Assembly (NCBI GenBank): GCA_013397455.1
Contig: VYZB01000134.1
Location: 1,532,964-1,596,963 of the forward strand
Source of the DNA: Crotophaga sulcirostris
Lineage: Eukaryota > Chordata > Aves > Cuculiformes > Crotophagidae
DNA: 64,000 nucleotides
Direction of reading: 5' to 3'
Shown here piece after piece: positions 47,860-60,600 of this stretch. A program made the position numbers and the translations under genes. Under the pieces are notes generated by a model, which was not told where the DNA came from, did no database searches, and saw only the letters and a program-made list of their open reading frames with translations. Each line of letters begins with the position of its first letter. Position 1 is the stretch's first letter.

Positions 47860-48345
47860 TACACCAGAGCTGCTGGGATGTGTGGACAGGACAGGTGACC
47901 CAGTCTAGCTAACAAAGTATTCTGTGTCATGCATGTCATAGTAAAAAACCTTAGAGATCACGGGGTCACCATCACCTTCTTCGAAAGCTGATGTTCAGGA
48001 AGGACATACCTTGTCTGCATCTGAACCCATCCACATGTTCCAGAGCTCAGCTCCTGTCTGCTGCTGAGTCCAGTTCATCAGCAGGGATGTATAGTTATTG
48101 AGGGAGTTTGAGTTGGTTTTTGTATACTTGTATATATTTTATTATTTTCTTATTAATATTAATATATTCCTTTTGTTATTGTGGTTGCATTAAAGCTGTT
48201 TTAGTGTTGGTTTCCAGCCCACCAGACTTTGTGTCTCTCTTAGAGAGCTTCCCTTTTCCCTTTTCTTTGGGGTGGGAATTGGGACTGAAGGCTGCCCAGT
48301 TTTAGCTACTAACCTAGCCGTGGAGGGATGTTAAACCGTGATACA
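47860..48345 (+). mobile_element. Solo LTR of an avian ERVL-like endogenous retrovirus, 5' border uncertain
   Basis: The plus strand shows the layout typical of these avian LTRs: a GACCCAGTCTAGCTAACAAAG-like upstream block near 47900, a long T/TA-rich tract (48115-48180), an ATTAAA polyadenylation signal near 48190, a pyrimidine-rich segment with CCCACCAGACTTTGTGTCTC, and the terminal GTTAAACCGTGATACA (48330-48345), a diverged form of the usual ...TTAAACCACGACA end. The expected mirror-image start (TGTCGTGGTTTAA) is not visible, so the 5' end is probably truncated or diverged. No gag, pol or env sequence adjoins it, so it is a recombined or fragmentary copy. Its orientation is opposite to SV2C. 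The family assignment is from memory of LTR structure. Confidence 0.6.
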
Positions 48346-48789
48346 TACGTTGATATATTCTTCTGCAGATTCCTTTATACAGTTTTATAACTTTTCTTAT
48401 TTCCGTTTTACGACACAATCTTTGGTCAGATGTCAGCTTCCAAAGCTCAATATCTAATGCTTTAAAACTGAAAAATTTCCAGTAACTCAGATGTGTAATT
48501 GCTCTAATTTGCCACCTGATGGCACTGTTACCGCATTTAGTACAAATAAGACCTTTAAAAAAATTCTGCAGAAAGCCTTCCACTATTATATGTTGTTGGC
48601 TTGTTGAGTATTTCCCAAATGTAAGCCAAATCAAACCTATAAGGAGGACTGGAAATATTTTTCAGCTTCCAGCACTGTAATACATAATTATTGCACTTAT
48701 AATTAGTCTGGCATTATCAAATTTAACTGTGAGTGACATCCAGGATTTAAGCCCATATACTTTAGTCATACTGATTAGAATAACAGTAA

Positions 48790-48830
48790 AACTTGACTGA
48801 AATTGAAAAAAAAAATAGTTCAGTCAAGTT
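48790..48830. repeat. Inverted repeat, 12-bp perfect arms, 17-nt A-rich loop
   Basis: AACTTGACTGAA at 48790-48801 pairs exactly with TTCAGTCAAGTT at 48819-48830 across an A-rich loop. The stem is too short for a normal microRNA precursor. It lies about 450 bp beyond the solo LTR. Confidence 0.7.
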
Positions 48831-49025
48831 ATATAGCTGAGAAAGCTCAGTGAGACATTTTATGAGACTGAGAGAAATACATGTTTTCTAACAAATGTGG
48901 AAAAGTTTTCAGAATTTTTCTGTCGTTGTATTGATGTGAAATTCCAGTGACATGAAGTAAAACACTTGTCTTTTCTGTGATTAGATTATTAATATCACAT
49001 GGTAAAGGCAGTGATATTTTTAACC

Positions 49026-49043
49026 TAGATAGATAGATAGATA
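49026..49043 (+). repeat. (TAGA)n microsatellite
   Basis: About four tandem copies of TAGA in the upstream SV2C intron. It is a simple repeat. Confidence 0.75.
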
Positions 49044-49660
49044 CTTTACAACCCCCCTGGCACAGCAGGACAGCTGATGGCAATTTCTGCAGACGGAATC
49101 CGGAAATAAAATAGCTGAAGTGTCGCAGGCCATCATGGAGGCACCTTAACAAAGGCACCTGCCGAAAATTCTCTAACTTTTGTCTCCATCTACTCGGATC
49201 TCTAGCTGTTGCTCTTAGTCCCTGGGAGCCATGAGGATCAACAGATGAATGAAAGAAGAAAGTAATAAAGTTAAACAGATGTATTTCACAAACTCACTAA
49301 ACTCAGACTTGATCTGCAGGCACTTTAACCTACCATTAAAAGGAATGAGGCATTTTCTAAAGACACAATTCCTCTCCCACGGAGGAGGGGGTTGTAAACC
49401 ACTGATACTCATCACTTCCCTGCACCAGCATTGATCTGCTGTGACGACCTCAGATTATCAGGTCTCTGATTAGTCTGGTAACCTCTATCCAGTGCACAGC
49501 ACTGTAATCCAGGTGAGGTCTCCAGGTGTGATATCTTTCAACAGTGACAGCAATAATCCACTTTTTAAATGCTTCTAATTCCTGCTGTAGTTTTACCTGC
49601 CCAGTTTTACTTTTCATTTAGAAGGAAGTTTGTATATCCCCATACTTCAGATAATGACAT

Positions 49661-49690
49661 GATACGATACAATACGATATGATATGATAA
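49661..49690 (+). repeat. (GATAY)n pentanucleotide repeat
   Basis: Six degenerate tandem units of GATAC/GATAT, one of them AATAC. Pentanucleotide repeats of this motif are uncommon compared with the other simple repeats in the window. Confidence 0.75.
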
Positions 49691-50744
49691 GTGACATCAT
49701 TTAGTAATGATGTATCAACCTTTGATTTAGCCTTACATACACACTGTGCAGGATACAGAGCAGTCAGGCTTATTTCCTTACTATCGAAATACTAATGCAT
49801 CTGTGACAGATCTGATGATAGAAAAAACATTAAAAATTGTTTCAAATCAGAATACTTAGCAATGCTGGGGGGAAAGGGAATCTTGTAACTCATTGTGTGC
49901 ATGGATTACAATGGTCTGTCTGAAATCTGACCTCCATTTGGCCCTGAAGTACGGCTGTATCAAGATGTTGTGACACACAGTAGCCAATACTGGCAAGGAG
50001 TTAATCTTCAGAAAAACAGAAGATATGAACGGAGGTAATCACGTAAGACAATTAAAGCAGCAATTCCTAATGAGAATTACAGGTACCAAATGGCCTGGTC
50101 AAGCCATCTGTCTAATCTTGGCAGATGCTAGATGTGTCAAAGGATGTTTAATTATTGATCTATTTACGATTAGGAAATCAGGATCTTGCTTGCCTTTAGA
50201 GCTACATGAACATTAATACACGTAGGGACTTGAAGTAGGCTATTCTCAGTACTGAGCGTAGTTGCAATGGCATGTCTGTATCTGGACCTTAACAAAGGAA
50301 GACTTTCTTGCACTTCAGTTTTCTTTACTGGGAAGGATATTGGGCCAACTAAATAAAATGGAGACATGAGTAAGGCAAGATCACTTATTAACAGTTCACG
50401 TTTTATGAAGTATTACAAGGCAGAAGAGAAGCTATACAGAACCAGAGAGAAAGGACTTACAAACTAAATTGACCATTATGAATTTTCTACATATTTACTC
50501 CATATTTTTCTTTTCAGTGGACTATTCCAAAGATGTAATAGTTATAATAAACAGTGGTAAAAGACCAGAAGAGCTTTCACAAGAGGCAGCTTATAGCCTT
50601 TTCAGAATTGGTTTTGCCTCTTCTGCACTTACTATATGACTGAGAAAGGTGTGATAAGAGGATTCCCATACAATTTACAGAGCTGGACAAATTAACTTTT
50701 TAGTCACTTAAAGCAGTGCTGAAACAAATGAATTTTAATGAAAG

Positions 50745-50757
50745 AAAAAAAAAAAAA
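50745..50757 (+). repeat. Poly(A) tract
   Basis: A 13-base A run followed by GAAAAAA. No retroposon body is recognised upstream. Confidence 0.6.
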
Positions 50758-53700
50758 GAAAAAATGTCTTAGATAAATGCATTTTGCAGGAAACATTCTG
50801 GTTTGAAGGGCAGCCGTAAGAGTCAGCTGACAGCAAACCAGCTAAGAGGAAATGGAAGTTCTTGTCCTTCTTCAGCTATTTATCTTACACAGGGGTATGT
50901 ATGTTTGTTTATTCACTTCATTTAGTTTCCAAATCAACAGTCTTCCTAGCATTGACAATTGCATGGCAAGTTATTAGCAATCTGTAGTGTTTTACTGTGC
51001 TTTTCTGTGTATGTATAATTTGCACCCCTATCTATAAAACAGAAACAGTATGCTCATACAGGTTAAGTCTTAACTCAGTGCTGGAAGATCTCAGTTAGAG
51101 ATCCCTGAAGAGGCACAAAATAAGGAAAAATCAGGGCCAAAATATGTAGAGTTTGGGAGAAGACTACTGTCCAAATCCATTGACATGAAATGTAGAAGCA
51201 CCATCCCACAACACAAGAAGGAAAAGATAAATATTAAATCTGTATAAAACCATCTAAATGGTTTATTAATATACCCGCACATCATTCCTAAGACAATCAG
51301 GGTTGTTCTCCAATGCCTGTTTGGCCCTGGATCAGTGCCCAGTTGATGTGGGATCATCACATAGAACTTTGTGAACCTTTCCCAGATTCATCCACTGATT
51401 TAAACTATTTGTTGCGGGCATTGATACAATACTTCATGAAAATAAGAGCTAAGACCAAAGCATTCCACTCACAGGAAAGGAACAAAGGATGTCACTGCTG
51501 AGGACTGGACACAATCCTGCAGTTCTCTGCTCAGGTTTGTTTAACTTTAGCCCCTTAAGTGTTTTCCATTCTCAAACCTGGTGTAAGTAATAGAAATGCA
51601 CTTTGCCAAGATGTCCCACTGATACAAATGTCTCCACCTGGCCACCACCACACAGGATCCAACTTTGCACCTTGGCAATTTTGAATACAAAAATAATGCA
51701 ACTAACTGATAGGACTGGAAACCTATCAATCTCAAAGCACTTCAACAAAAAGTTGCAAAGAGTTGACTTCGATTACCACTAAGAGTTTTGCCTCTGTCTT
51801 GTGTCATTTTGCAAGACTCCAGATACCTATTACTAGGAACCAGGCCTGTATAATTTCTACGTGGCTTCATTCTGAATGCAAATATCATTATGCTCCTTGG
51901 GAAGTGGGTATATCCTCACTCATTACAGTCATAGATAATAAGCATAGTTTTTGAGAATTTTCCAAGGCAACCCTTTTTTTTCTGCTTAGATCTTATATCA
52001 GTGTTTATTTGTGCATCCTCAAAATAGCTTTGCCTCTGCCTCAAAATTTATAACATGCAAATCACTGAAAAAAATCTCTTAAAACTTATGTTGATTTTTT
52101 AAGCAAGTAAATATGCATATTCCAGGCTAGAATGTTATGCACTTCCCTTATGTGTGCTAATGACCATTAATTAGAGAAAAGTGTCCAAGGCTACTTGAAA
52201 TTAATGTAGAAGGACACAGGTCAAATTTTGTCCAAGGTTCAGATACAAAACTTGAAAAGAACTGTATTTCTTAATAAAAAAATCAAATGTTTAATTTCAC
52301 TATAAACAGTTGCTTTTGTCATGTTTCTACATCTGAATTAGATTTGGAAAATTTTATCCTTTCGTTTAAAGATCTGATATAGATCTACACCTACTTTGCT
52401 TAAAAGAGATATTAGGACTCACAGGGCACCCTCTTCAGTCCCATGGAAACCACCTCTTGCTTTAAGTGCTTGGATGTAAGATTCTTTTATACATGCATTT
52501 GCAATCTTTCTAATTCTCTTGTAATACTAGGCAGCCAGAAAAATTCAAAATAGTGCCAGGATGCAGTAAGTCAGTGCTTTGTGATCTTCCTGAATGTAAT
52601 GACCACTAGACATTTTTCAAATGGATGTGGAGTCCTACATGGCTAACTAAGGCCTATGGATGAAAGATTTATTTGTCTTGTTATTATTATGGGCATATAA
52701 CCTAGACGCATTTTATGAAATCCTGCAATTGAAAACCACAGCAGTAGCCAGCAGTATCTGGAAGGAAAACTGAATCAAAGAACGGTCTAAGAATTTTCTT
52801 CGCCTGACAACCAGATAAAAAGTGAGCATAAAAATTAAAATGTATTTTTCCAATATGACCATCCATATACATTTGATAATTAGACTGAGTTTACAGTATA
52901 GGCTAAAGCAGAACAGAGACTGAAGAACTGCAAAGACGATGTTCTGATTACTCACATTAAAAAAAAAACCAACCCAGAATAGACCACCAAGGGTTAATAT
53001 TTAGCTGATACCATCAAAAATCTCATTACAAGCATTGTGGCACATAACTGATCTGACCGGCTGACTGAGCCAATGGCCTCAGAGATTTATGTACTTCTGC
53101 ACAGTCCTCATTTGGGTCTGGCTCTGTTCAGCTGTTCAGTGAAGGGGGTTCACAGTCTGCAAAATGAAGAGGTAAAATCTGCTGGCCAGGACTCTGATAA
53201 CAGACTGATCAGTCTAAAAATAAAAGGCCATGCCATGCTTTCCAGAGACGACAGATCAAGCACATGCATCTACCATCAAAAAAACTGGGGGAGAGCACAT
53301 GTTAAAAGATGTTGCTGTGAGAGCTTTAAAAATACCATGGACAGTGTGAAAACTGAGACAGTGCAAGCAAATTTCATTAAAATGTGCTTCAAATTTTGTT
53401 TGTATGACCTTAGTTTTGATTTCGTATTTCTAACTCTGATCTCCTACATATGCTTGGTGGTTTCCACTACTTTATTTTACTACACCTAACCAAGAATTGA
53501 AAAATCGATTGAGTATGAAGTTTGAACCATCTATTTGGACAGTCCTAAAGAGTACAATATAAGTAAATCATCAACAGCAAACAAAATCTGCTTTTATAAG
53601 GAGGTAATTTAAAATTGCCTACCAATATGCAAAACACAGATATAATGATATCCATGCATCTTTGTGTGTTGCCCTCCACAGCATACCCATAGCTCTGAGC

Positions 53701-54439
53701 TCACAAATTGTGTTATATTTGGCATGACAAGTTGTTGTAGACACTACTAACAGCAGCTGTTAAATGTGGAACCTAATTAAAAATCTAAGTGTTCCTGACC
53801 TAGTCCAGGGCTTACAGTGATTTATGTGCATCTGGACTAAGGATATTTAAATGATGTGCTCACGGTCAAGAAATAAAGAGAAGCAATTAATCAAAAAAAG
53901 ACAATCAGAAAAAGGCACAATAAACCACTGCGGTTTATGAAAAGAAAATGGGGCCTTCTTTTCTAGCTCAAGTAACAAACAAAACAACCATTGAAATGCC
54001 GACTGTTTTTCTGAAGAAACTGTTATTAAAGGATAAATGCTACCTCTCTCAGTATGAACAGTTCTATAAACCAGACAAGCAATAGGTAATGTCATACTGT
54101 GTTCCAGAAAAAAATTAATACATTTATGTATCTGAATAATCTTTGAGTAAGACCAGTAAACTCTTCTTTTGCCTGTCTGTACAAATAATCTGAAATGTTC
54201 ATCTGTTATAGACCAGTCATAAAACCAAAAGGTTTTTTGTCTTTTTAACATAAAAAATGTGATCAAAGAAGAAATCTCATCAGATTAGCCTCTTGTTTGT
54301 TTATGGAAGTGAAAGACAAAGGTTGTATCTAACACTGCAGACATTTCTAATGGCCATTGGCCAGACTTACAAGGCAGCTTCATTAACTTGGATTTAATTT
54401 TTATTTATTTATATTCAAGGCCAATTCTTGTTTGAAACT

Positions 54440-56113
54440 GAGTTATCATTAAAACTAAGGATGAGGAGTTGATGATTTTTTTCGCTCAGCCTTCACTGGC
54501 AAGAGCTTAAGCCACACTGCCCAAGTTGCAGAAGGCAAAGGCAGGAACCGGGAGATCTAAGAACCACCAACTGTAGTGAAGAATTAAGTTTGAGACCATT
54601 TAAGGAACCTGAAGGTGCACAATCCATGGGACCTGATGAGATGCATTTGTGAGTCCTGAGGGAACCGGTGGATGAAGTTGCTAAACCACTATCCACCACA
54701 TTCGAGAAACTGTGGCAATCCGGCGAAGTTCCTACTGACTGGAAAAGGGAAAACATAACACCCATTTTTTAAAAAGCAAAAAAGGGAGACCCAGGGAACT
54801 ACAGACTGGTCAGTCTCATCTGGAAAGATCATGCAGCAGATCCTCCTGGCAACTCTGCTGAAGCACATGGAAAATAAGGAGGTGATTTGTGACAACCAAC
54901 ATGGCTTTGCTAAGGGAAAATTGTGCCTGACCACTTGGGTGCCCTTCTACAATGGGACTTCAGCATTGGTGGATAAAGGAGGAGTACCTGACATCATCTA
55001 CCTGGACGTGTGCAACGCACTCAACACCATGTCACATGACATTCTTATCTCAGAACTGGAGAGACAATGATTTGATGGATGGATTGCTCAGTGGATAATG
55101 AATTGGCTGGATGGTCGCACTCAAAGAGTTGTGGTCAACAGCTCAATGTCCAGGTGAAGACTGGTGATGAGTGGCATTTTCCAGGGGAACGGTACTGTTT
55201 AATATCTTTGTTGGAGACATGGACAGTCAGCATTGAGGGTACCTTCAGCAAGTTTGCTGATGACATCAAGATGTGTGGCTGTGGAGGGAAAGGATGCCAT
55301 AGAGTGGGACCCTGACAGACCTGAGAGGTGGGCATGTGCAAATCTCATGAAGTTCAACAAGGCCAAGTCCAAGGTCCTGCATCTGGGTCAGAGGAATCCC
55401 AAGCAAAATTACAGGCTGGACAGAGAATTGATTCAGAGCAACCCTGAAGAGAAGGACTTGGGGGTGCTGGTGGATAAGAAGCTCAACAGGAGCTGGCAAT
55501 GTGTGCTTGCAAGCCAGAAAGCCAACTGCATCAAAAGAAGTGTGACCAGCATATCAAGGGAGGTGATTTCTCCCCTCTACTCTATTCCTGTGAGACCCCA
55601 CCTGGACTCCAACATTCAGTTCTGGAGTCCTCAGCACAGGAAGGACATGGATCTGTTACAGCGAGTCCAGAGGAAGCCATAGAGATCATCAGAGGGCTGG
55701 AGCATCTCCCATACAAGGACAAGCTGAGAGAGCTGGGGTTGTTTAGCTTAGAGTAGAGAAAGCTCTGGGGTGATCTTAGAACAGTCTTCCAGTACTTAAA
55801 GAGGGTTTACAGGAAAGCTGGGGTGGGGCTCTTTATCAGGGAGTGTAGTGATAAAACGAGAATAAGGACTTTAAACTGCAAGAGGAGAGATTAAGGTTAG
55901 ATATTAAGAAGATTTTTTTTTCCTGGGAGGGTGATGAAGCACTAGAAACAGCTGTCCAGAGAATTCATGGATGCCTCATCTCTGGAGGTGCTGAAGACCA
56001 GGTTGGATGGGGCTTTGAGTAACCTGATCTAGTGGAAGGTGTCACTGCCCATGGCAGGGGATTGTAACTGGATGATCTTTAAGGTTCCTTCCAACTCAAA
56101 CCTTTATATGATG
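54440..56113 (+). mobile_element. CR1 LINE, 5'-truncated, about 1.7 kb
   Basis: The plus strand carries a degraded CR1 ORF2. Motifs seen in order are LSTTFEKLWQSGEVPTDWKR (54680-54750), the NYR block (about 54800), QHGFAKGKLCLTTW (54898-54940), the FADD reverse-transcriptase catalytic motif (55253-55264), then HLGQRNPKQNYRLD, EEKDLGVLVDKKLNRSWQC and the RLDRP-like tail leading to KLRELGLFSLE (55730-55755). The 3' end at 56085-56113 (GGTTCCTTCCAACTCAAACC then TTATATGATG) is the normal CR1 terminus. The endonuclease half is missing. The element is antisense to SV2C within its large intron. Confidence 0.93.
54600..55756 (+). pseudogene. CR1 ORF2 reverse transcriptase remnant
   Basis: The reverse-transcriptase domain is split over at least three frames. 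A TAA interrupts it near 54768, another stop falls near 55068, and the FADD motif and the following LGQRNP block are reached only after frame changes. Pieces remaining open include 54831-55070, 55079-55315 and 55233-55682. FADD shows that the catalytic aspartate pair survives, but the frame is broken, so no active enzyme is expected. It is a dead retrotransposon coding region of ordinary avian type. Confidence 0.9.
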
Positions 56114-57636
56114 TTAAGCTTATATAAGAATGATTAACTATCACTATGGTTTCTGTTGAAAATTAGGTCTGCAGTATTAGAATGTGATTTTTGTGTCAAC
56201 AGTATCTTCATCTGTCTGTCAGTTCCTCCATCACCATTGTTTAAAGCCATTGACTTATTTCAGTGAAAGCTGACAGGAAGAAATAGTCTCAAAAATATAC
56301 ACATTCCCCAAAGCATTGTGAAATGTGCTAGTCAGGCAAAGGGGAGACACCCCATCAGAAGGTGGATGAAAAGGTGGGAGAACTCAGTAGTCCCTCTGGG
56401 ATGATGCGCTCAGCCTGGGGACTGGGACCACACCATGGCCATACCATCCATCAGCACTGGTACAACCCAAGACGAAAGATGCTGCCCCCTCCCTGGCAGC
56501 AGCTAGACCAGAGCAGGGCTGTAATTCAGCAGGGAGCATGGTGACAGTGTGGGAAGCTGAGTTTTTCTTTTTGCACAGTACTAGTGACAAGCAAGAGCAA
56601 CTGTAGAGAATGCTGCAGAAAGGCATCTGGAAAAAGCAAAGAGGAACTTATAGTACTGTTGTGGTGCATTGAGAGGAATATAGGGCAAAAAAGGAGACTA
56701 ATAAGAGAAAGGGGTTAGCCAGAATCAAGGGTACGTTGTCAGAAAACCTCAGGAAACTGGGTCTCATCACTTCTTATCTCAAAAACTAACTTCTTAGTTT
56801 TTTACTGAACCTCTTGATAAACAGGTTTTCTCTTTCACAGTCAACCTAAAGAGCCCAGGAGAAGGTTATACTTGAAGCTCACTAATGAGTATCTTTAGTG
56901 TTCACTATGGAGATGTACTAAAAACCACTTAAGCTTTAACATTTTTGAATATAAACATTTAAGTGACCATATCAAACCCTACATTAGAGCACAGAAAATA
57001 TCAAACTGATAAACAAAGTGATTTGGTTTGCTTTCCTAGCTGAATTTGCATAAGCAGTTCTTCTAAATTCTGCTGTGTTCTGTCATTTGTATCGTTCTTA
57101 AATATAAAGATTTTTTAAAACTATACACATTTAGTATAATATAATTTCACAGGATTATTTCAAATGATGAACAATTCATGAGTAGGAGTTGATAACTCAA
57201 GTTAACATCAGAGCTGCCTCATAACCACTTCAATTAACTTGGATTCAAAAAGTATAAATATAGATTCAGCCTGCAGGATGCCAGATTAATGGAAGTGCAC
57301 TAAGTATAGAGGGGAAGCACAGCCCACTGGAGATCATTTTGCCTTTAATGGAATGCAAAACAGGTCAACAGACGTTGCATTATGCAGTAAATGTCTTTAT
57401 GTCTGATCTATTCCGTTTGTTCAGCATAGTACAGCCACGTGGCAAACACAGATTCAACATTAACAAAGCTCCAACTTCTTTTAAATGTCAAAAGATTATT
57501 TTCATTGTTTAAGGTATCCATAGATTCACAGATTCTGAAGAGATAAGGTGTATCAGAAAGGTAATTGTATGTGGAAGGCAAAATTGAAGAGCTGCTCTTG
57601 GCTTTAAAATTTGGATCAAATGTTTCCTCCAAGCTT

Positions 57637-57659
57637 AAAAAAAAAAAAAAAGAAAAAAA
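57637..57659 (+). repeat. A-rich tract (15 A, then GAAAAAAAG)
   Basis: A poly(A) run continuing into GA-rich sequence. It has no identifiable retrogene body. Confidence 0.65.
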
Positions 57660-60600
57660 GAAGAAATAATATATTGATTTAAAAATCTGCATTTTTTGAC
57701 TTCATAGAACTGAGGAGACATACATGCGGCTCTTCCCCAGTCCATGTTCTTTGGCCTCATTAATAAAATTCAGAGATCTTCTGCAGAGAACAGAAGCTAC
57801 TGTGTAATAGAAAATGGAGACTTGGGCTCAGCTTCTTCGAAAAAAGCTGCCGCCATGGCTTGGATTTGTTCTGAACCACCAGGAAAAGGTAGAGGAGTAT
57901 GGAAAGGTTTGAGAAAAACAAGGAAAATAATGTTTTTTAAATTGAGAATGTGGAGTTTTCAAGATTAGAGAAGGATAGACTTTTAAATTTATCTTTCTAC
58001 CAGTGCAGGGTTATTCAGCAGGGAAAAATTCTGTCTTCCCTTTGGAGCTACCAGCTAGAATTGTTTGACAGACAGGCATTTTACATGTGATAGGAATGTA
58101 CAGTACTGTTCCTTTTTCTTCTGTTTTTTTTTTCTTCTAATTTCTGAGATTCTCTCCTTGTTTTGTCATTTGCTCTTTTCTGGCCTATGCCAGCACTCCC
58201 TTGAGAAATAGCATCTGTTTAATAATTCTCTGAGCACAGGGTGGGTGAAACCTTCAGGGGGCATCCAGTGTATCTACTTGCTCCAGATTAGAATTAATGA
58301 TGGTCCCTATAACGTTCTCAAAATACATCCATCTAATCTTTTCTTAAAGACTTACAGCGACTGAGATTTCACTACTTCCATAGCAGTTTTATTCAGTTGC
58401 TTAAATAACATACCATCAGAAAGTCTTTTTAATTTTCTATGCTATCTTCCCTTGACAAAAATTTCAGCTCATTATTTTTTCTTACCATCAGAAAGCAGTT
58501 TATTCCCTCACTGTGCTTTTCTCTTATTTGCCTTCTGCGAGATTAGAGAAGACATCACTGATGCATCACTTGCATATCTAAATCAGTGATGACATCCTAT
58601 TTCAGTATTTCAACTCTGAACAAGGAATCCAAACAGCCATCATGTAACTGCTTTTTGTATTTCCAACACACATTAATCAGGTGTTGATGTACAAGGGACT
58701 ACAGTAAATCATCTCTGTAGATGTGACTACTGAATATAGTTTCTTTCCCTGATTGTTTTGGGTACAGTCACCGCAGTGATACAGCAATATGAAATCACTG
58801 AAGCATGGCTCTTTTTATTATAAACGGTGTTGATAATAAATGCACCCAGTCTTTTGATTGGATGGATGCATTGCATCAGAGGCAGTCAATTCTCCTCTGG
58901 AGACTACAGCAAAGGAAGGGTGAAAGAAGGAACTTGGTGATCCTTTCCATAAAATGGAACTATTTTTAATATATTTATAAGCTGTGAGGCATCTCACTGC
59001 TGAGAAAATGCTGGTAGCATCTGATGAAATATCCATGAGGAAATCAAGCCGTTTCTCTGATGCTCAGACCCACATCTAACACACAGCTTGGAGAAGCGCT
59101 ACAAGAAATATTTGAAAACCAGCAATATCTTTAAAGGCAACATATGCTTATTTACAGAACCATCATCAACTTTAATACTTTGAAGCTTATAGATTTGAGC
59201 AGTGAATGTGTGTCTAAAGAGGCTTTAAAGATACTAATATGTGTCATCCCAACATAGTAATTAATAGTGTTGTTTTCTATAGGCAAGTAACAATGAGATT
59301 CAGACCCTAATTTTTCGAAGTAGTGAAGAATTTTCTGTACTCACCTCTGTACAATCCTGAGATATCCAAGTTCATGGGTTACTTTTGAAAAAAAAACCGG
59401 TAGCTTATACAACTGCTAGCAGAAAATCTGGCTTTCTAAGTCCTCCATCTTAGTAACAAAGCCACCCATTAACCTTTTAATTTCTACAAAAATAAATGCG
59501 GACAAACAGAAAATTCTCCACTTTTTTCTTATCATGTCTAATACATATACCATGTAACATTTATATACTGGGTAATGATTGTTTCATGGCCTTCATCTTG
59601 GAACAATCATGACCACAGAAGAGCGGAACTTTCTAGCAGGTGGCTAGATGGAAATTTCTGTATGTTCATTCTTGCAGCTTGCACCACTCAGAAAGATCCA
59701 GTTCCGCTCATCAGAAGAGCTGGAAGATGGACAGCTCCTAAGATCCTTCTGCTTGTATTGTTAAGCAAGTACTTACCATGCTCTACAACCCCACTGATAA
59801 TACACAGCATTTGCACGGGATTTTCTTTATCCCAGTACTTCTGCTGACATGTGCCACTGAGAAACTCTTTAGCTCAACAAAAAACGATTGAATAAAGGAG
59901 CTAAAAGTTTTTCTGGCTTCATTGTCACTGCACTCAGTTTACTCTGTTGCAGGCTGACAACAGCGCCTCCATTAACACTGCTTGGTGCTGTACATTCTCC
60001 GAGTTGCACGGCGAGCCAGTAGCTCTACATCTCCTCATCTGCATAGCAAGCTCCCCCAGCTCTGCTTACCTCTTTGCCTATTTTACTGCAGCATAATTCA
60101 CAATGGCTTCATTCAGAAGGGGATTTTATGGCAGTTTTGAAGATGTGTTTATCTCTAACAGGCTAACACAAGAACAGCACAAACAAGACAATAGAAAATA
60201 CTACCAAAACTGCTCTCCAGCCAGTAAAGTCTTTTTGATTGCCAGTAAAGTTAATTTCTTCAGAAGAATTGTTCTGCTTCATCACAACAATCTTCTATTG
60301 CAAACTGAGAATAGTACTTCAGGCCACTTTGCAAGCCACTTACTTAAAAGAAAAACGGATTTGTCCATTCTGATCACAATTACACTCAGTTAGAAATTGA
60401 AGCCTTTTATGGCCTCCTGCAACTACAAAAAGACTTACCTACTCATGGAAATTAGACTGAAGAACGGGTAATAGGTCTCCAATAGTAAATGTGGTGAATT
60501 TAACATAGTTTAAACTATTGAGGGCAGGATGTGGTTTAATGTGCCCTTACAAACCTCATGTGACAGAAATGCTGTAACTGTATTTGGCAGTTTATGTTAA

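Noticed and set aside
51091..51360. Minus-strand open frame containing IVLGMMCGYI, briefly reminiscent of the SV2 TM2 motif.
   Set aside because: Neighbouring residues do not match any SV2 segment, splice borders are absent and the similarity covers only a few hydrophobic residues.
57856..57968. ATG in a perfect Kozak context (GCCGCCATGG) on the plus strand.
   Set aside because: The frame is short, has no recognisable motif and no following exon, and lies within an intron. The context is probably coincidence.
59940..60080. G+C-richer island with a strong minus-strand donor (AAAGAGGTAAGC).
   Set aside because: No open frame continues an SV2C segment and no matching acceptor or protein similarity is evident.
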